The notes under the pieces were generated by a model. It made no database searches and was not told the DNA's origin. It saw only the letters and a program-made list of their open reading frames with translations. A DNA stretch of 64,000 nucleotides from Nannobrachium achirus (Eukaryota > Chordata > Actinopteri > Myctophiformes > Myctophidae), in the NCBI GenBank assembly GCA_963921795.1, contig OY997642.1, forward strand, positions 3,212,944 through 3,276,943, read 5' to 3'. Below, in pieces: positions 28,923 to 39,934 of this stretch. Within the stretch, counting starts at the first letter, position 1; the number at the start of each line of letters is the position of its first letter. The position numbers and the translations under genes are program-made.

Positions 28923-30270
28923 GATGCCCACTTACACACTGACGTGATGCCCACTTACACACTGACGTGATGCCCACTTACACACTGACGTGATGCCCAC
29001 TTACACACTGACGTGATGCCCACTTACACACTGACGTGATGCCCACTCACACACTGACGTGATGCCCACTTACACACTGACGTGATGCCCACTTACACAC
29101 TGACGTGATGCCCACTTACACACTGACGTGATGCCCACTTACACACTGACGTGATGCCCACTTACACACTGACGTGATGCCCACTTACACACTGACGTGA
29201 TGCCCACTTACACACTGACGTGATGCCCACTTACACACTGACGTGATGCCCACTCACACACTGACGTGATGCCCACTTACACACTGACGTGATGCCCACT
29301 TACACACTGACGTGATGCCCACTCACACACTGACGTGATGCCCACTCACACACTGACGTGATGCCCACTTACACACTGACGTGATGCCCACTCACACACT
29401 GACGTGATGCCCACTTACACACTGACGTGATGCCCACTTACACACTGACGTGATGCCCACTTACACTGACGTGATGCCCACTCACACACTGACGTGATGC
29501 CCACTTACACTGACGTGATGCCCACTCACACACTGACGTGATGCCCACTTACACACTGACGTGATGCCCACTCACACACTGACGTGATGCCCACTCACAC
29601 ACTGACGTGATGCCCACTTACACTGACGTGATGCCCACTCACACACTGACGTGATGCCCACTTACACACTGACGTGATGCCCACTTACACACTGATGTGA
29701 TGCCCACTTACACACTGACGTGATGCCCACTTACACACTGACGTGATGCCCACTTACACACTGACGTGATGCCCACTTACACACTGACGTGATGCCCACT
29801 TACACACTGACGTGATGCCCACTTACACACTGCCGTGATGCCCACTTACACACTGACGTGATGCCCACTTACACACTGACGTGATGCCCACTCACACACT
29901 GACGTGATGCCCACTCACACACTGACGTGATGCCCACTCACACACTGACGTGATGCCCACTTACACACTGACGTGATGCCCACTTACACACTGACGTGAT
30001 GCCCACTCACACACTGCCGTGATGCCCACTTACACACTGACGTGATGCCCACTCACACACTGACGTGATGCCCACTCACACACTGACATGATGCCCACTC
30101 ACACACTGACGTGATGCCCACTCACACACTGACGTGATGCCCACTCACACACTGACGTGATGCCCACTCACACACTGACGTGATGCCCACTCACACACTG
30201 ACGTGATGCCCACTCACACACTGACGTGATGCCCACTCACACACTGACGTGATGCCCACTCACACACTGA
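28923..30270. repeat. 23-bp minisatellite with TGACGTGA core, about 58 units
   Basis: The unit is GATGCCCACTTACACACTG plus ACGT. A T/C variant (CACTTACAC or CACTCACAC) is mixed, with CACTCAC dominating the last 300 bp. A few units are 21 bp (an AC lost) and rare units read GCCGTGA, GATGTGA or GACATGA. Each standard unit contains TGACGTGA, a CREB/ATF-like half site. Confidence 0.97.
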
Positions 30271-30319
30271 AATGCCCACTCTTCCAGTTAGATGTGTTTG
30301 TGTGGGGCTCAGTGACCAG

Positions 30320-30440
30320 GCCTGTCACACATTTGAGATAATCACAATTATTTAGCCTAAACTTGTCATTGGCATCTTCAAACATGTTCATAGATATGAT
30401 AATTATAATTGTATTCTATGATAATGGTTACACAGCCCTG
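30320..30440. mobile_element. degenerate AGGGCTGT-type MITE
   Basis: CTGTCACACATTTGAGATAA and GGTTACACAGCCCTG frame ATAATTATAATTG-like text, a relative of 22073-22421 without a hairpin. Confidence 0.5.
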
Positions 30441-30539
30441 CCAGGGACCACCGGGTTATGATGATAAGCCGACAAGACTCAAACATTTCGCTGTTCTTTT
30501 TTTGTGTTTTTACAGAACATGAAGTTTACAAGAAGACAT

Positions 30540-31420
30540 CTGTAAGGTACAGAACCCTGCTACCGAGATGTTGCTGCTTGCTGCGTGCGGTGGAGATGGT
30601 GATGCTGCTCAGATGTTGCTGCTTGCTGCGTGCGTTTGTCAAGGTAATTTTAAGATGTGGATATTTAGCTGTTCTGCAAGTGTAAGATGGTGTGGTGTGT
30701 ACACTCCTGACAGTCCTGAGTGCTAACATTGGACTTTCATATATTTATCTCATGATTAAGATGCACAAGACAAGTTGCTATTTGCCTGACTCCCGCTGTT
30801 AGCCACACGCACCCCACAAAATACCCTTGTATACTGGCTGGGGGAAGGACACCTCTTTTGTGTTTAACACTTTTGATGTAGATAGCTCTGCGAGACATCT
30901 TTTGTTTCCATCTCGATAAAGCTGTATATGTAAAACACCAACACCTTTTGTTGTACAAACCATCTGTAATGTGTTGTCCTATTTGCCTTCTTATATCCTT
31001 CTTATCTTTTGGCACACGGTTGGTTCCACTATATCCAGATATTTTTTGTTGTCTTGTCTCATTGTCTGCAATGTCTAATCCATATAGCTCCAGAAATTGC
31101 CTTCACACGGTGGAGATGGTGACGCTGCCGAGATGTTGCTGCCTGCGGTCTTTTGAAGAGGATGTATCCACTACATGCGAAGAGGATGTGGAGATGGTGA
31201 TGCTGCTCGGATGTTGCTGCTTGCTGCCTGCGGTCTTTTGAAGAGGATGTATCCACTACATGCGAAGAGGATGTGGAGATGGTGATGCTGCTCAGATGTT
31301 GCTGCTTGCTGCTTGCGGTGGGGATGGTGATGCTGCTCAGATGTTGCTGCTTGCTGCCTGCGGTCTTTTGAAGAGGATGTATCCACTACATGCGAAGAGG
31401 ATGTGCCACTACAGAGCTGA
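30540..31420. repeat. irregular tandem repeat of GATGTTGCTGCTTGCTGC blocks
   Basis: Blocks GAGATGTTGCTGCTTGCTGC, GGTGGAGATGGTGATGCTGC and GAAGAGGATGTATCCACTAC recur at 30565-30640 and 31105-31400, and again at 31648-31705. Frames through them give Leu/Ala/Cys-rich text with no known domain. It could be a decayed repetitive exon; I do not call a gene. Confidence 0.55.
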
Positions 31421-31429
31421 CTGGAGCGA

Positions 31430-31801
31430 ATGGCGTCCGGAGCTCCTCCTGGTGACCTCGGAGACGGCAGCCTTCTAGGGCTGCTGGTTCTCTTGGGGTT
31501 CCTGGTGGTGACCCCAGAGAAAGGCAGCCTTCCGGGGCAGCTGGTTCTCTCGGGGTTCCTCTTGACCTCAGAGAAAGGCCGTCTTCCTCGGCGGCTGGTT
31601 CTCTTGGGGATCCAGAGGACCAGGGGGAGGAGCTACTCTGCTGCTGAGATGTTGCTGCTTGCTGCGTGCGGTGGAGATGAAGAGGATGTATCCACTACAC
31701 TACAGAGCCGACTGCAGCGAATGGCGTCTGGAGCCCAAACACCTGACGGCACAACAACAACGGCCCCTCCTGTTGACCTCCAGAGAAAGGCAGCCTTCTA
31801 G
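31430..31801 (+). other. open frame of 123 codons, unrecognised
   Basis: It covers three ~70-bp degenerate repeats (GGTTCTCTTGGGGTTCCTGG, CAGAGAAAGGCAGCC). It ends EDVSTTLQSRLQRM and a short tail. There is no known family. The repeated DNA suggests the open frame may be incidental. Confidence 0.25.
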
Positions 31802-31889
31802 ATCTCTCTCTCCATGGATTCGTCTGCATCCACGGAGGTCTCTGCTGAAGTCCTCGGGCCCCACCGTGAGTTTCGGGTAGGAAACGCCC

Positions 31890-32025
31890 TTTAGAGCTGT
31901 CACAATCACGATGTTCAACTTGCCGATTTAATTGTCGCTCAAATAATTTGATTGCGTCGTAGCCTACTAACAATTAGTATTGGGATTAGCTCAAATACTA
32001 ACGGTTATGATTGTGACTGGCCCTA
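31890..32025. mobile_element. AGGGCTGT-type MITE, short hairpin-free copy
   Basis: AGAGCTGTCACAATCACGAT at the left and GGTTATGATTGTGACTGGCC at the right are inverted. The interior contains AATTGTCGCTCAAATAATTTG. Confidence 0.6.
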
Positions 32026-32159
32026 ATATTTACTTTACCTTGGCTGGATGCTGCAGCTGCTTAATGCTGTAGTTTGTGTGCTTGGGATGCTGACTACAGG
32101 GCGTGATTGGGGTTAGCCCTAACCCTGTGTGTGTAGTGTAGTGTAGTGTAGGGCCTCTG

Positions 32160-32450
32160 TAGTTCCGGAAATGCCCAGGTCCATAAGACCTGGACATTTG
32201 AAAGGTCACATATTTGGTACCTACCAAAAGGTCACGTTTTGGCACAATAGGTACCAAAACGCCACACTTTGGTTGGTACCGAAAGGTGACTGTTTGGGTG
32301 CAGTGGGGTGGGATTGTAAAGCCGGGTCCGGGTCTGGACCTGGTCATCTGAAAGGTCACGTTTTGGTATGTACCAAAATGTATCTTTTTGGTAGGTGCCA
32401 AGGTGTCACTTTTTGGATGTTTGGGGGTCATGTAGCTTCTTCCCTTTAGA
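32160..32450. repeat. irregular repeats of AAAGGTCACGTTTTGG and GGTACC text
   Basis: GAAAGGTCACATATTTGG, AAAGGTCACGTTTTGGCAC and AAAGGTCACGTTTTGGTATG recur, with ACCAAAA/TTTTGGT inverted pieces. AGGTCA is also a nuclear-receptor half site, but nothing shows it is used. A CT-rich microsatellite follows at 32610-32690. Confidence 0.5.
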
Positions 32451-32790
32451 TCAAGAACATCATGTTGGTGTGTGGAGCAACAACTTCGGATTTCTCCTGG
32501 GCCTTTGGAGTTGATCATGGCAAGGTACTGTAACAATACAATCCAAACATATGCGCGTGTGTGTGTACAGCCTACATATAATCTAATGAGATTTTTCTTT
32601 TTGTTTGGTTTCTCTCTCTCTTTTTCATTCTCCTTTCTCTTTCTCTTTCTTTCTCTTCTTGCCTTCTTTTTTTCTTTCTTGCAGATGATGAAGAAGCCAT
32701 TCCAGTCGGTGTGTGTGGAGCAACAACTTGTCAGGCTTTTTTATTTTTTTAAAAAAGATCCCCTTTTCAGTCAGATTTGTATTTGCTTTG

Positions 32791-33095
32791 AGGGGCCACA
32801 GTAGATTTATATATATTTATTTTATAGAATTTGTTTGGATTGTACGGGGGCCACAGTAAACTGCGATCCCCTTGTCAGTTAGTTTTTCCTTTTTTTTTTT
32901 TTTTTAAGAATTTGCGATACCGTTTTCAGGTAGATTTTATTTTTTTAATTTGCTTTGATTGTACAGGGGCCACAGTAGAGTGCGATCCCTTTGTCAGGCT
33001 TTTCTTTTTAGAATTTGATTTTATTGCATGGGGGCCACAGTAAGTAGTGCGATCGCCTTGTCAGGCAGATTTCTTTCTTTTTTCTGCAAGCCAGA
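32791..33095. repeat. irregular repeat GGGGCCACAGTA...GATCCCCTTGTCAG, four blocks
   Basis: Blocks near 32791, 32845, 32965 and 33029 share GGGGGCCACAGTA, a TGCGATCCC piece, CTTGTCAG and T runs. The unit length is uneven. No gene is seen. Confidence 0.6.
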
Positions 33096-33690
33096 CATGC
33101 TCAGAACATTTTGTGTTGTTAATTTCACCGTAGAGCATGACTTCTCGGTTTGTGCGCTGCTAGAATGGAGGGTGTGTATGTTCTGGAAGCCTGAAGGCAG
33201 CACTCTAGGCTATGGGTTCTCTCACGTATCTATAGCAACACTACTCTCATTGGTCCTACTCTCATTGGTCGTGTCATGAGTACATTAGACAATGAGCCCC
33301 CGGCCACAATGAGTGGAGGGGTTTTCTAGACACAAAACTGTCACATGCTCTCACAGTGTCTACAGTGTGTACACAGCGAGACGAGAAAAGTAGGAACGGT
33401 ACTGTGTATAGAATCATCGTCATTTCTCAAATAAATCACCCTGTAATTCATATTGATTCCCCGACCTCCTGTATCAGTTCATTACAGGATGCGTCTATAG
33501 TAAACTTGACCATTCTCCGTATTTTATGAGACAGTTTGTAACTTGCGAGACTAGTTTGTAACCACGGCAAGCTGATAATTATCATGTCTAATTTTCTGCT
33601 TTGAGGATGTACAGTAACATGACAAACGGTGGCTGTTGGAAGATGTCTTACTTGTATTGTGATGTGTGTGTTGCTGTGCTGTTGACTTCT
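33096..33690. repeat. ~600-bp inverted repeat, left arm
   Basis: CATGCTCAGAACATTTTG through CGTATCTATAGCAACAC, CCGTATTTTATGAGACAG and GTTGCTGTGCTGTTGA is found inverted at 36891-36453 and, past an insertion, 34752-34615. By eye the arms are about 85% alike. They could be the ends of a large foldback transposon of about 2.1 kb. Confidence 0.85.
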
Positions 33691-34614
33691 TAGTTTTGAA
33701 TTTTCGTCAAAGTTCTGACTTTCTGACGTGCGTTCCAAACTCAAATTAAGGGTAATCCTTTTGTTTGCGAGATGTCATTCCTCGTTAGGCAGTTTTTGGC
33801 TTTGATTGTACGTGGAGCACAGAGTGTCACTGTGCCACAAGGTCAAGGTATGGGTATTCCATCGTGCAGAGAAGAAGCTTGATGCGAAATACATTTCACA
33901 AACTTAACTGAGACAAATCAGAAATCATTATATTATTGGCCCTGACTCACATTGTCCTGCATTTTGCAGATCAGCTTCCGCCACCTTTTCACACCTAACA
34001 CCACCTCCTTCCACCTTCTAACACCTCTTTTTAACACCACCTCCTTCCCTGAGGTGGGTGAAGCTGATCTGCCGAAGGCGCTTGGCAATGTGAACTCACT
34101 CAGGCCCACTGTGGGTATATGGCAGGTGCACATGCCATATATGCAGAGGCCTTCAACTGTTAACACAAGGATTGGGGTTACAGCTAAACATCAAATGTAG
34201 AGACACAGAGCCAATGGGCCTCTAGAGGCAACACTGCTGTTGTCTGACCCAAGAGAGCCCCCGAGCTTCTTCACTGCACAATGTAACATCCATACCAACC
34301 CAGACCTGGCCTTTGCTGTGTGTCAGCAAATGAAATATGTCGGCGCCTAAGATAATTCATAATTCAAAAAGAGGAAGTAAAGTGAGGAGTCGTCCAATGA
34401 CTGATCTTGATCTAAGCCTCTATAGCCTGAAATGTGGGGCCGGGCCCTGGCCTGTGGAATTCAGACTCGGCTTTGGTTGCGTAGTTTACAGCCCGAGCCC
34501 GGCCCGAAAGCCTGCCACCTTATTTATTCAATTATTTCTTGCCTGGCCTGGCGGTCGGAGACAGTATGTACAGCTCTTTAGCTGTGCTCTTATCTCGCGC
34601 TCTGATTAAATCAA
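33691..34614. other. spacer between inverted arms
   Basis: It contains a small inverted pair (CAGATCAGCTTCC near 33967 and GAAGCTGATCTGCC near 34058), repeated AACACCTCCTTCC text, and a GGCCCGAGCCCGGCCCG GC-rich stretch at 34485-34510. No gene is recognised. Confidence 0.45.
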
Positions 34615-34752
34615 AGAACTCAACAGCACAGCAACACACGTCACAACACAAGTATAAGACATCTTCCTACTGCCACCGTTTATCATGTTACTGTATATCC
34701 TCACAGCTGAAAATTAGACAATGATAATTGTCAGCTTGCCATGGTTACAAAC
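34615..34752. repeat. inverted repeat, inner part of right arm
   Basis: CAACAGCACAGCAACACACG to TGGTTACAAAC is the inverted counterpart of about 33543-33690. It is cut at 34752 by the insertion 34753-36452. Confidence 0.8.
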
Positions 34753-36452
34753 TAGGGATGTGAATCTCGACCACTGAGGCGATACGATACGCATCACGAT
34801 ACACTCCCAGCGATACGATATAATTGCGATACATTGAAATCTTGCCGATACGATACATCACGATACACCCCTGACCCCGATACGATGCGATATGATTCAC
34901 GATATTTTGCGATACACCCCTGGTGCTTACGATGCGATACGATTCACGATTCGGTGCGATTCAACACAATGCAAAGGATTTATATTAAAGCCCATGTAAA
35001 TTTCCCCCCCAAAAAATTACTAAAAATGCATTACATTTAATTTCCAAACAATTTATTGTTTCACTGTAGTACTAGGCTCTGTCTAACAATCCAACTTATT
35101 GAAATCTGGGAGAACACTCCTTGCTGGCTGGTAAAATTGTTTGATTAATACTATATCATTATATCATTATTATATATCATTACATCCTCAACAGGTGGTC
35201 AGGGACCCCTAGGGTCCTCAGAGTTATGTGAGGCGGCCAAATATTAATAGTTCGTTTTTACAGTAACCAATTGAACCCTAGCAAGTAGCAACCCTATGGG
35301 GGAACATTAGCCAATAGATTAACACTTATTGAGGGTTTAAGAGATAATAATTCATGGATTATAATGAATAACATAAATCCATCATATTAATAGAAAAGAT
35401 AATGTGTGAACAAATAAACACAACATAGTCACTGATGAAATAGTGCTGTCAAACAAGTCTCTGACAAGTTTTAATCTGCAACAGTTTTATATAATAGCCT
35501 ACAGTAGTCTAAAATAGCCTACAGTGGGGGTCCCTGCTTGATCTCTCTCTTCTCAGTTAAGGATCCTTGACCTGTATTATTATTATATTGTATGAATATA
35601 ATCTAGGATTTTGCCATTTCTAGCCAAAATGTTTCAAAACGTAGATATTTGAGTCACAACGCGTCGCGTTGTGAGCTTGTAGGTCTGCTATTTAGGTGCG
35701 TGCGCGACACCGTCGAGTTGCCAAGTATAAATCAGGCTCCAGCCTCTCTTTGCAGAGGGAACAGCAGCAGCAGAAGAGTGTTCTGCCTGCAGTAACAAGT
35801 TGTGAAACAGTGTCAAATACTTTGTTTTAATCGCTAGCTGCACGCCCAGTATCGTTGTTGTAGTTCATACGTGTTTGTAGTTAAAGCGTGGAAGCTTCTG
35901 CTTTGTTTAAATCAATTCCGTCGCTGTGTCGCAGACTCGACAGTCAAGAAGAACAAACGGGTGTGGAATGTGGATCATAATATCACGCAGCGTGCTCCAG
36001 TCCAGTGACACAACAACGGATCACATCAGCGAACATTGGACAGGGATGTTATAAAGCTAAACGTGGTACTAATCTTGCATGTTTAACCAGTGGGCTCACG
36101 AGTGCTGTCTGTCTGTCTCTGCATTCCGTCGGGTCGGGTGTTCACTGCGCTCCGCTGAGCAGCTCAGTGGTGCTGCTGTGTAAAAGACGCATGTCTGTAG
36201 AGTCGCTACAAGTGCTTTTTGGGGGAGGGCTGATGGGGCATTCAATGCGCCTCGGAAACACAGTATAGAATGAAATACTATTATGCAAATACCGATCCAA
36301 CCGTGGAATGTACCGATCCAAACACTCACGATACGATACATCACGATTCCAGCCGTCAATTGTACCGATCCACCCTGAATGAACCGATTCACTCGTATCG
36401 CGCACGTTTGTATCGCGATTACGATCCGTACCGGTATATCTTCGCATCCCTA
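34753..36452. mobile_element. 1.7-kb non-autonomous hAT-like element with 8-bp target duplication
   Basis: It starts TAGGGATGTGAATCTCG, ends TCTTCGCATCCCTA, and is flanked by perfect TTACAAAC copies (34745-34752 and 36453-36460). Subterminal repeats CGATACGATACG and TCACGATAC fill both ends, as in common fish hAT elements. The middle has a TATAAA (about 35728) and a GC-richer 35690-36250 stretch. The longest frames (about 100 codons) resemble no transposase. It contains a half hairpin (35651-35693). Confidence 0.9.
35651..35693. repeat. ultrashort hairpin element, copy 14 (right half)
   Basis: GAGTCACAACGCGTCGCGTT, GTGAGCTTGTAGGTCTGCTA, TTT. The tip and right arm are present, the left arm is lost. 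Confidence 0.75.
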
Positions 36453-36891
36453 TTACAAACTAGTCTCGCCAGTTACAAACAGTCTCATAAAATACGGAGA
36501 ATGGTCCAGTTTACCAAAGACGCATCCCGTAATGAACTGATACGGGAGGTCGGGAATCAATATGAATTACAGGGCGATTTTATTTGAGAAATGACGAGGA
36601 TTCTACACACGGTAGTGCTCCTACTTTTCTCGTCTCGCTGTGTATGCACTGCAGACACTGAGAGAGCATGTGTCTAGTAAAACCCTCCGCTCATTGTGGC
36701 GGGGGCTCATTGGCTAATGTACTCAATGACACGACCAATGAGAGTAGTATTGCTATAGATACGTGAGAGAACCCATAGCCTAGAGTGCTGCCTTCAGGCC
36801 TCCACACACACCCCCCCTCCATTCTAGCTGTGCACAAACTGAGAAGTCGTGCTCAAGGGTGAAATTAACAGTGCAAAATGTTCTGAGCATG
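36453..36891. repeat. inverted repeat, outer part of right arm
   Basis: Inverted counterpart of 33096-33550: GTCTCATAAAATACGGAGAA, GCTATAGATACGTGAGAGAA, CAAAATGTTCTGAGCATG. The cognate left copy has extra and missing bases in the CTCATTGGTC region. Confidence 0.85.
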
Positions 36892-37228
36892 GTTCTGGCC
36901 GGCCCGGCCCAATGTAGGTGAGTTACAGAATCGGCCCCGATCCCTGGCTTGCAGGACTCTAATCTAATAGCCTAATCCAAGATGGAGTGTTGGAGACAGT
37001 CTCCATGCATATACAGCATGGAAAGCATCTAGCTGTCATTCCGAGAGGCGTCTACATATTTCTTTTTTATTATCTGTTTCATGTTGTCTCGTCAAAGTTT
37101 GTCTGGTCCTGTGTCCCCCGCCCCACCATGTGTTCTGTCCTGTGCCCCCCCTCCCCTGTGTGTGCCCCACTCTCGGCCTGCACCTTGTCGTGGTGAGTGG
37201 GCTTTAAACCAAGACAGGCCATTTAAGC

Positions 37229-37425
37229 CAGTGGTTCTCAACCTCTTCAGGCCGCGACCCCCAAATTAAAAATATTTTAACTGGGGACCCCCCACCCTGA
37301 CGAGCACTAAGAGTTGAGGCATTACATTTTGTACAACACAGTTCTATTGTGAAAATAGCCGATCTACATGCTCACAACGCCTTGCGCTGTGTGGCATTGT
37401 GAGCATGTAGATCGGCTATTTTCAC
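37229..37425. mobile_element. hAT-like MITE left part carrying hairpin copy 15
   Basis: It starts CAGTGGTTCTCAACCTCTTC and continues through GGGGACCCCCCACCCTGAC and TAAGAGTTGAGGCATTAC to GTTCTATTGTGAAAATAG. The element is cut after the hairpin. It shares the parent of copy 11. Confidence 0.8.
37349..37425. repeat. ultrashort hairpin element, copy 15 (complete)
   Basis: GTGAAAATAGCCGATCTACA, TGCTCACAACGCC, tip TTGCGCTGTGT, GGCATTGTGAGCATGTAG, ATCGGCTATTTTCAC. CCGATC pairs with GATCGG, and CATGCTC with GAGCATG. Confidence 0.93.
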
Positions 37426-37567
37426 GCATCAGAAACCTGGAAGCCAGTCCAGGGCATAATTTTTTGATAATATTTGGAATTCATCAATATAACTTCACTA
37501 TGCTAAATCAGACCCGATTTGCACTGTACTTGATGAGTTAATTATTTTTCTATCTACGACAACTCTC

Positions 37568-37649
37568 TTCACCAAAAATAGCAGATCTACAAGCTCACAA
37601 CGCGCCACGTGACTCATTGTGAGCTTGTAGATCGGCTATTTTTAGTGAA
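37568..37649. repeat. ultrashort hairpin element, copy 16 (complete)
   Basis: CTTCACCAAAAATAGCAGATC, TACAAGCTCACAACG, GCCACGTGACTCA, TTGTGAGCTTGTAGATCGGC, TATTTTTAGTGAAC. Ends pair as TTCAC and GTGAA with a small bulge. No surrounding MITE ends are recognised. Confidence 0.9.
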
Positions 37650-37688
37650 CCTCCCTACTATGTCACAAGCCTTTTCAGTTACACCAAT

Positions 37689-38175
37689 TGACATTCAATT
37701 CAATTAAATTTTATTAAAGTGTCAAATCATAACAAGTTATCTCAAGACACTTTACAAAGGCTAAAGAGCCATGAGAGAGAGAGAGGAGAGAGACAAGGGA
37801 GAGACAAGGGAAAGGGGGGGAGGGAGGGAGAGACGAGGGGCACACGCACGCACATACACAGGCCCCACATGCGTATGTGCAAGAACGAACGAAGCAACGA
37901 ACGAGCGAAGCAACGAACGAACGAACGCACACACACGCACATACAGGCGCTGCATGCGCACGAGCGTGTAGGGAAAGGGGAGGGGTGGGGGGAGGGAAAG
38001 GGGGGAGGTAAGGGGGGGGGGGGGGGTGAGGAGAGAGAGAACCCGAGCAGAACCTGTACCCGTGAGGTACCCCTTCGAGAGAACCCGATCGGATACCTCA
38101 CAGGTCTCAGGCCCCCACCCTGAGCAAGCAATTTGCGACAATGGTAACGAAAAACCCCCTCTTAAGGAGGACCAC
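37689..38175. repeat. LINE/SINE-tail-like repeat with purine-rich interior
   Basis: AATTCAATTAAATTTTATTA, AAGTTATCTCAAGACACTTT and, at 38135-38165, GACAATGGTAACGAAAAAC are pieces of a widespread fish repeat. Between them is GA- and GAAC-rich low-complexity DNA (37770-38060) with a poly-G run at 38019-38030. Open frames over it are Arg/Glu-rich artefacts. Confidence 0.55.
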
Positions 38176-38395
38176 TCTATACACTAATCCATCCATTCAA
38201 CCTAAATAAATCCAAAAGCAAAAGACACTGGTATGGAACTCCTAGTTACACGGTTGACTATGGACGGGGTTCAATTCCCTGCAGTGTCCTGCTCATTGAG
38301 TTTTATAAAAGTGTTGAATGCGATGAGAATCTGTCAGTATGATAGTTTGTTTGGTCAGTAACAAGTCTGCACCGGTCTAGTCATTACTACAGTCA
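38174..38395 (+). repeat. dispersed repeat with tRNA-like head, copy 2
   Basis: It matches 16095-16325; the tRNA-like part is 38224-38288 (GACACTG...CAGTGTC). It differs at AGTTACACGG and GACGGGGTTCAATTCCCTG, where both sides of the T-stem changed. Confidence 0.75.
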
Positions 38396-38471
38396 CTGCA
38401 TACTCAATACAGTAGTATGCATACTAGAGTCAGTCACTGCATACTCAATACAGTAGTATGCATACTAGAGA
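38394..38471. repeat. 41-bp tandem duplication
   Basis: CAGTCACTGCATACTCAATA, CAGTAGTATGCATACTAGAG is present twice. Each contains the palindrome GTATGCATAC. Confidence 0.88.
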
Positions 38472-38597
38472 ATTGCTTGTATCCGTACTGCACACTATAC
38501 CCTGTCAGTTCCCGTCTACACCATGTTACTAAATAAAGTATGGTACTGTACTGAGTCTGTATACGTTCCATAGGTTATTTAGTAAGATGGTGTAGAG

Positions 38598-39055
38598 CAG
38601 ACCTGGGAATAATGCGGCCCGGGGGCCACATGCAGCCATTTGGCTGACTGACTGGCCCCTGACAGGTTACTTAGAAATGACCTTATGTTCTAATTTTACA
38701 CTCAACAGTTACTGAACAGTAGGCTATATGAAACTCAGTGTGTTTGGTTTTGGGGTCAGTGTGACTGAAAATGATCACAAATGTAATGCTTCACAAATGT
38801 TTCACATTTTGTTTAGGCCTAACCTTCTTTTGAAATGTTTGAATATTGTTTTTGTAAGGCAACCTCACCTTTTCATTGCCTAATCATAACTTGCGTATAC
38901 TCTTACCAGCTTGTCAAAACAATGCTATTTAATGCTTTTTATATAGAAATATAATTAATATTATGTAGAATTGAGTTCAGCCTTTTGGCGCGGGCCTCCA
39001 CAATATTTTCAATTTCTGGTTTGGCCCCTTGGGGAAAAATAAATGCCCACCCCTG
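38598..39055. mobile_element. hAT-like MITE
   Basis: Ends CAGACCTGGGAATAATGCG and AAATGCCCACCCCTG, with interior GGCCCGGGGGCC and TGGCCCCTTGGGG. The flanks GTGTAGAG and ATGTAGTG match at 6 of 8 positions, consistent with a decayed 8-bp target duplication. Confidence 0.75.
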
Positions 39056-39119
39056 ATGTAGTGTCTGTGGACAGTAGCATAGTTGATTTAGTCAGTATCA
39101 TGGAGTAGTTGACAGTACG

Positions 39120-39560
39120 TACCATAATTCAATTCAAATAGCTTTATTGGCATGCATGTAACAATTACAATATTGCCAAAGCATCAAGTGCAGTGGAATA
39201 AAATAAAAATAATAATAATAGAAAACGATAACGAACATACAAATTAAATACAATATCTAAATATTGTCATAATGATTTTAAATTGATCAGTGTAGTCCGT
39301 GTCACAATGAGTGTTTAAGTGTCCCTCAGTGTGAGACATGAGGTCACATATTGTGCAGCTAAATGTAGTGCAGGTCCCTCTCCTTGTAGAATGTGTTGTT
39401 TGTCATTGTCATCTAGAACTGTAAAGTTTGGAATTAACAGTTAGGATTTCTAGAAGTATTCTGCTACTATGTTTTTATATTTTTCACATCTTAATAGAAA
39501 GTATCTCGGTCTCTACCACAGCTGTGGTACAGTGACCACACACTTTTTGCTCTGGAGGCA
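39120..39560. repeat. L2/CR1-tail-like stretch and unassigned DNA
   Basis: AATTCAATTCAAATAGCTTT, ATTGGCATGCATGTAACAAT, ATTGCCAAAGCA is a common fish LINE/SINE 3' tail. The rest of the stretch is not recognised. Confidence 0.45.
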
Positions 39561-39564
39561 GATG

Positions 39565-39790
39565 GGACCAGTGTTGGGGACGTTAAAGTTACATGTAACT
39601 GAGTTACGTAACTAAGTTACATGTAACTGAGTTACGTATCTAAGTTACATTTTGCTGTAACTTGCCGGTAACATTCACATTTCTGTAACTCGTCAAGTAA
39701 CTGAGATACTTTTTGGGTCATTTTTGGCTCAAGTTACAAGTTACAAGAAGTTACGAGCGAAGTTATAATTTTACATTTAAGTTTTGTTAA
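39565..39790. mobile_element. GTTACATGTAACTGAG-type MITE piece
   Basis: CAGTGTTGGGGACGTTAAAG is a typical left end of a common fish non-autonomous DNA element. AAGTTACATGTAACTGAGTT occurs twice as a self-complementary repeat. The right end is not identified. Confidence 0.55.
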
Positions 39791-39934
39791 GATTGACGAT
39801 CAAATGAAATATACAGTTTAATTAATGTGTATAGCAAAGGTGTAGCTATCACTATACTATTTAAGTTACAGTTTTAAAGAGATGTGAGCAAATTGAAGAT
39901 CAAATGTCAAAGTATCCTCAACAGATCCCCTTTT

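Noticed and set aside
28923..30270. CRISPR-like array of regular repeats
   Set aside because: The repeats are head-to-tail with no unique spacers and the genome is vertebrate; it is a minisatellite.
30540..31801. Leu/Ala-rich ORFs as an ankyrin or NLR-type gene
   Set aside because: The repeats lack ankyrin or LRR spacing; no conserved motif was found.
37714..38141. Several overlapping 120-134 codon ORFs
   Set aside because: Low-complexity GA/CT-rich DNA; no domain and all frames open at once.
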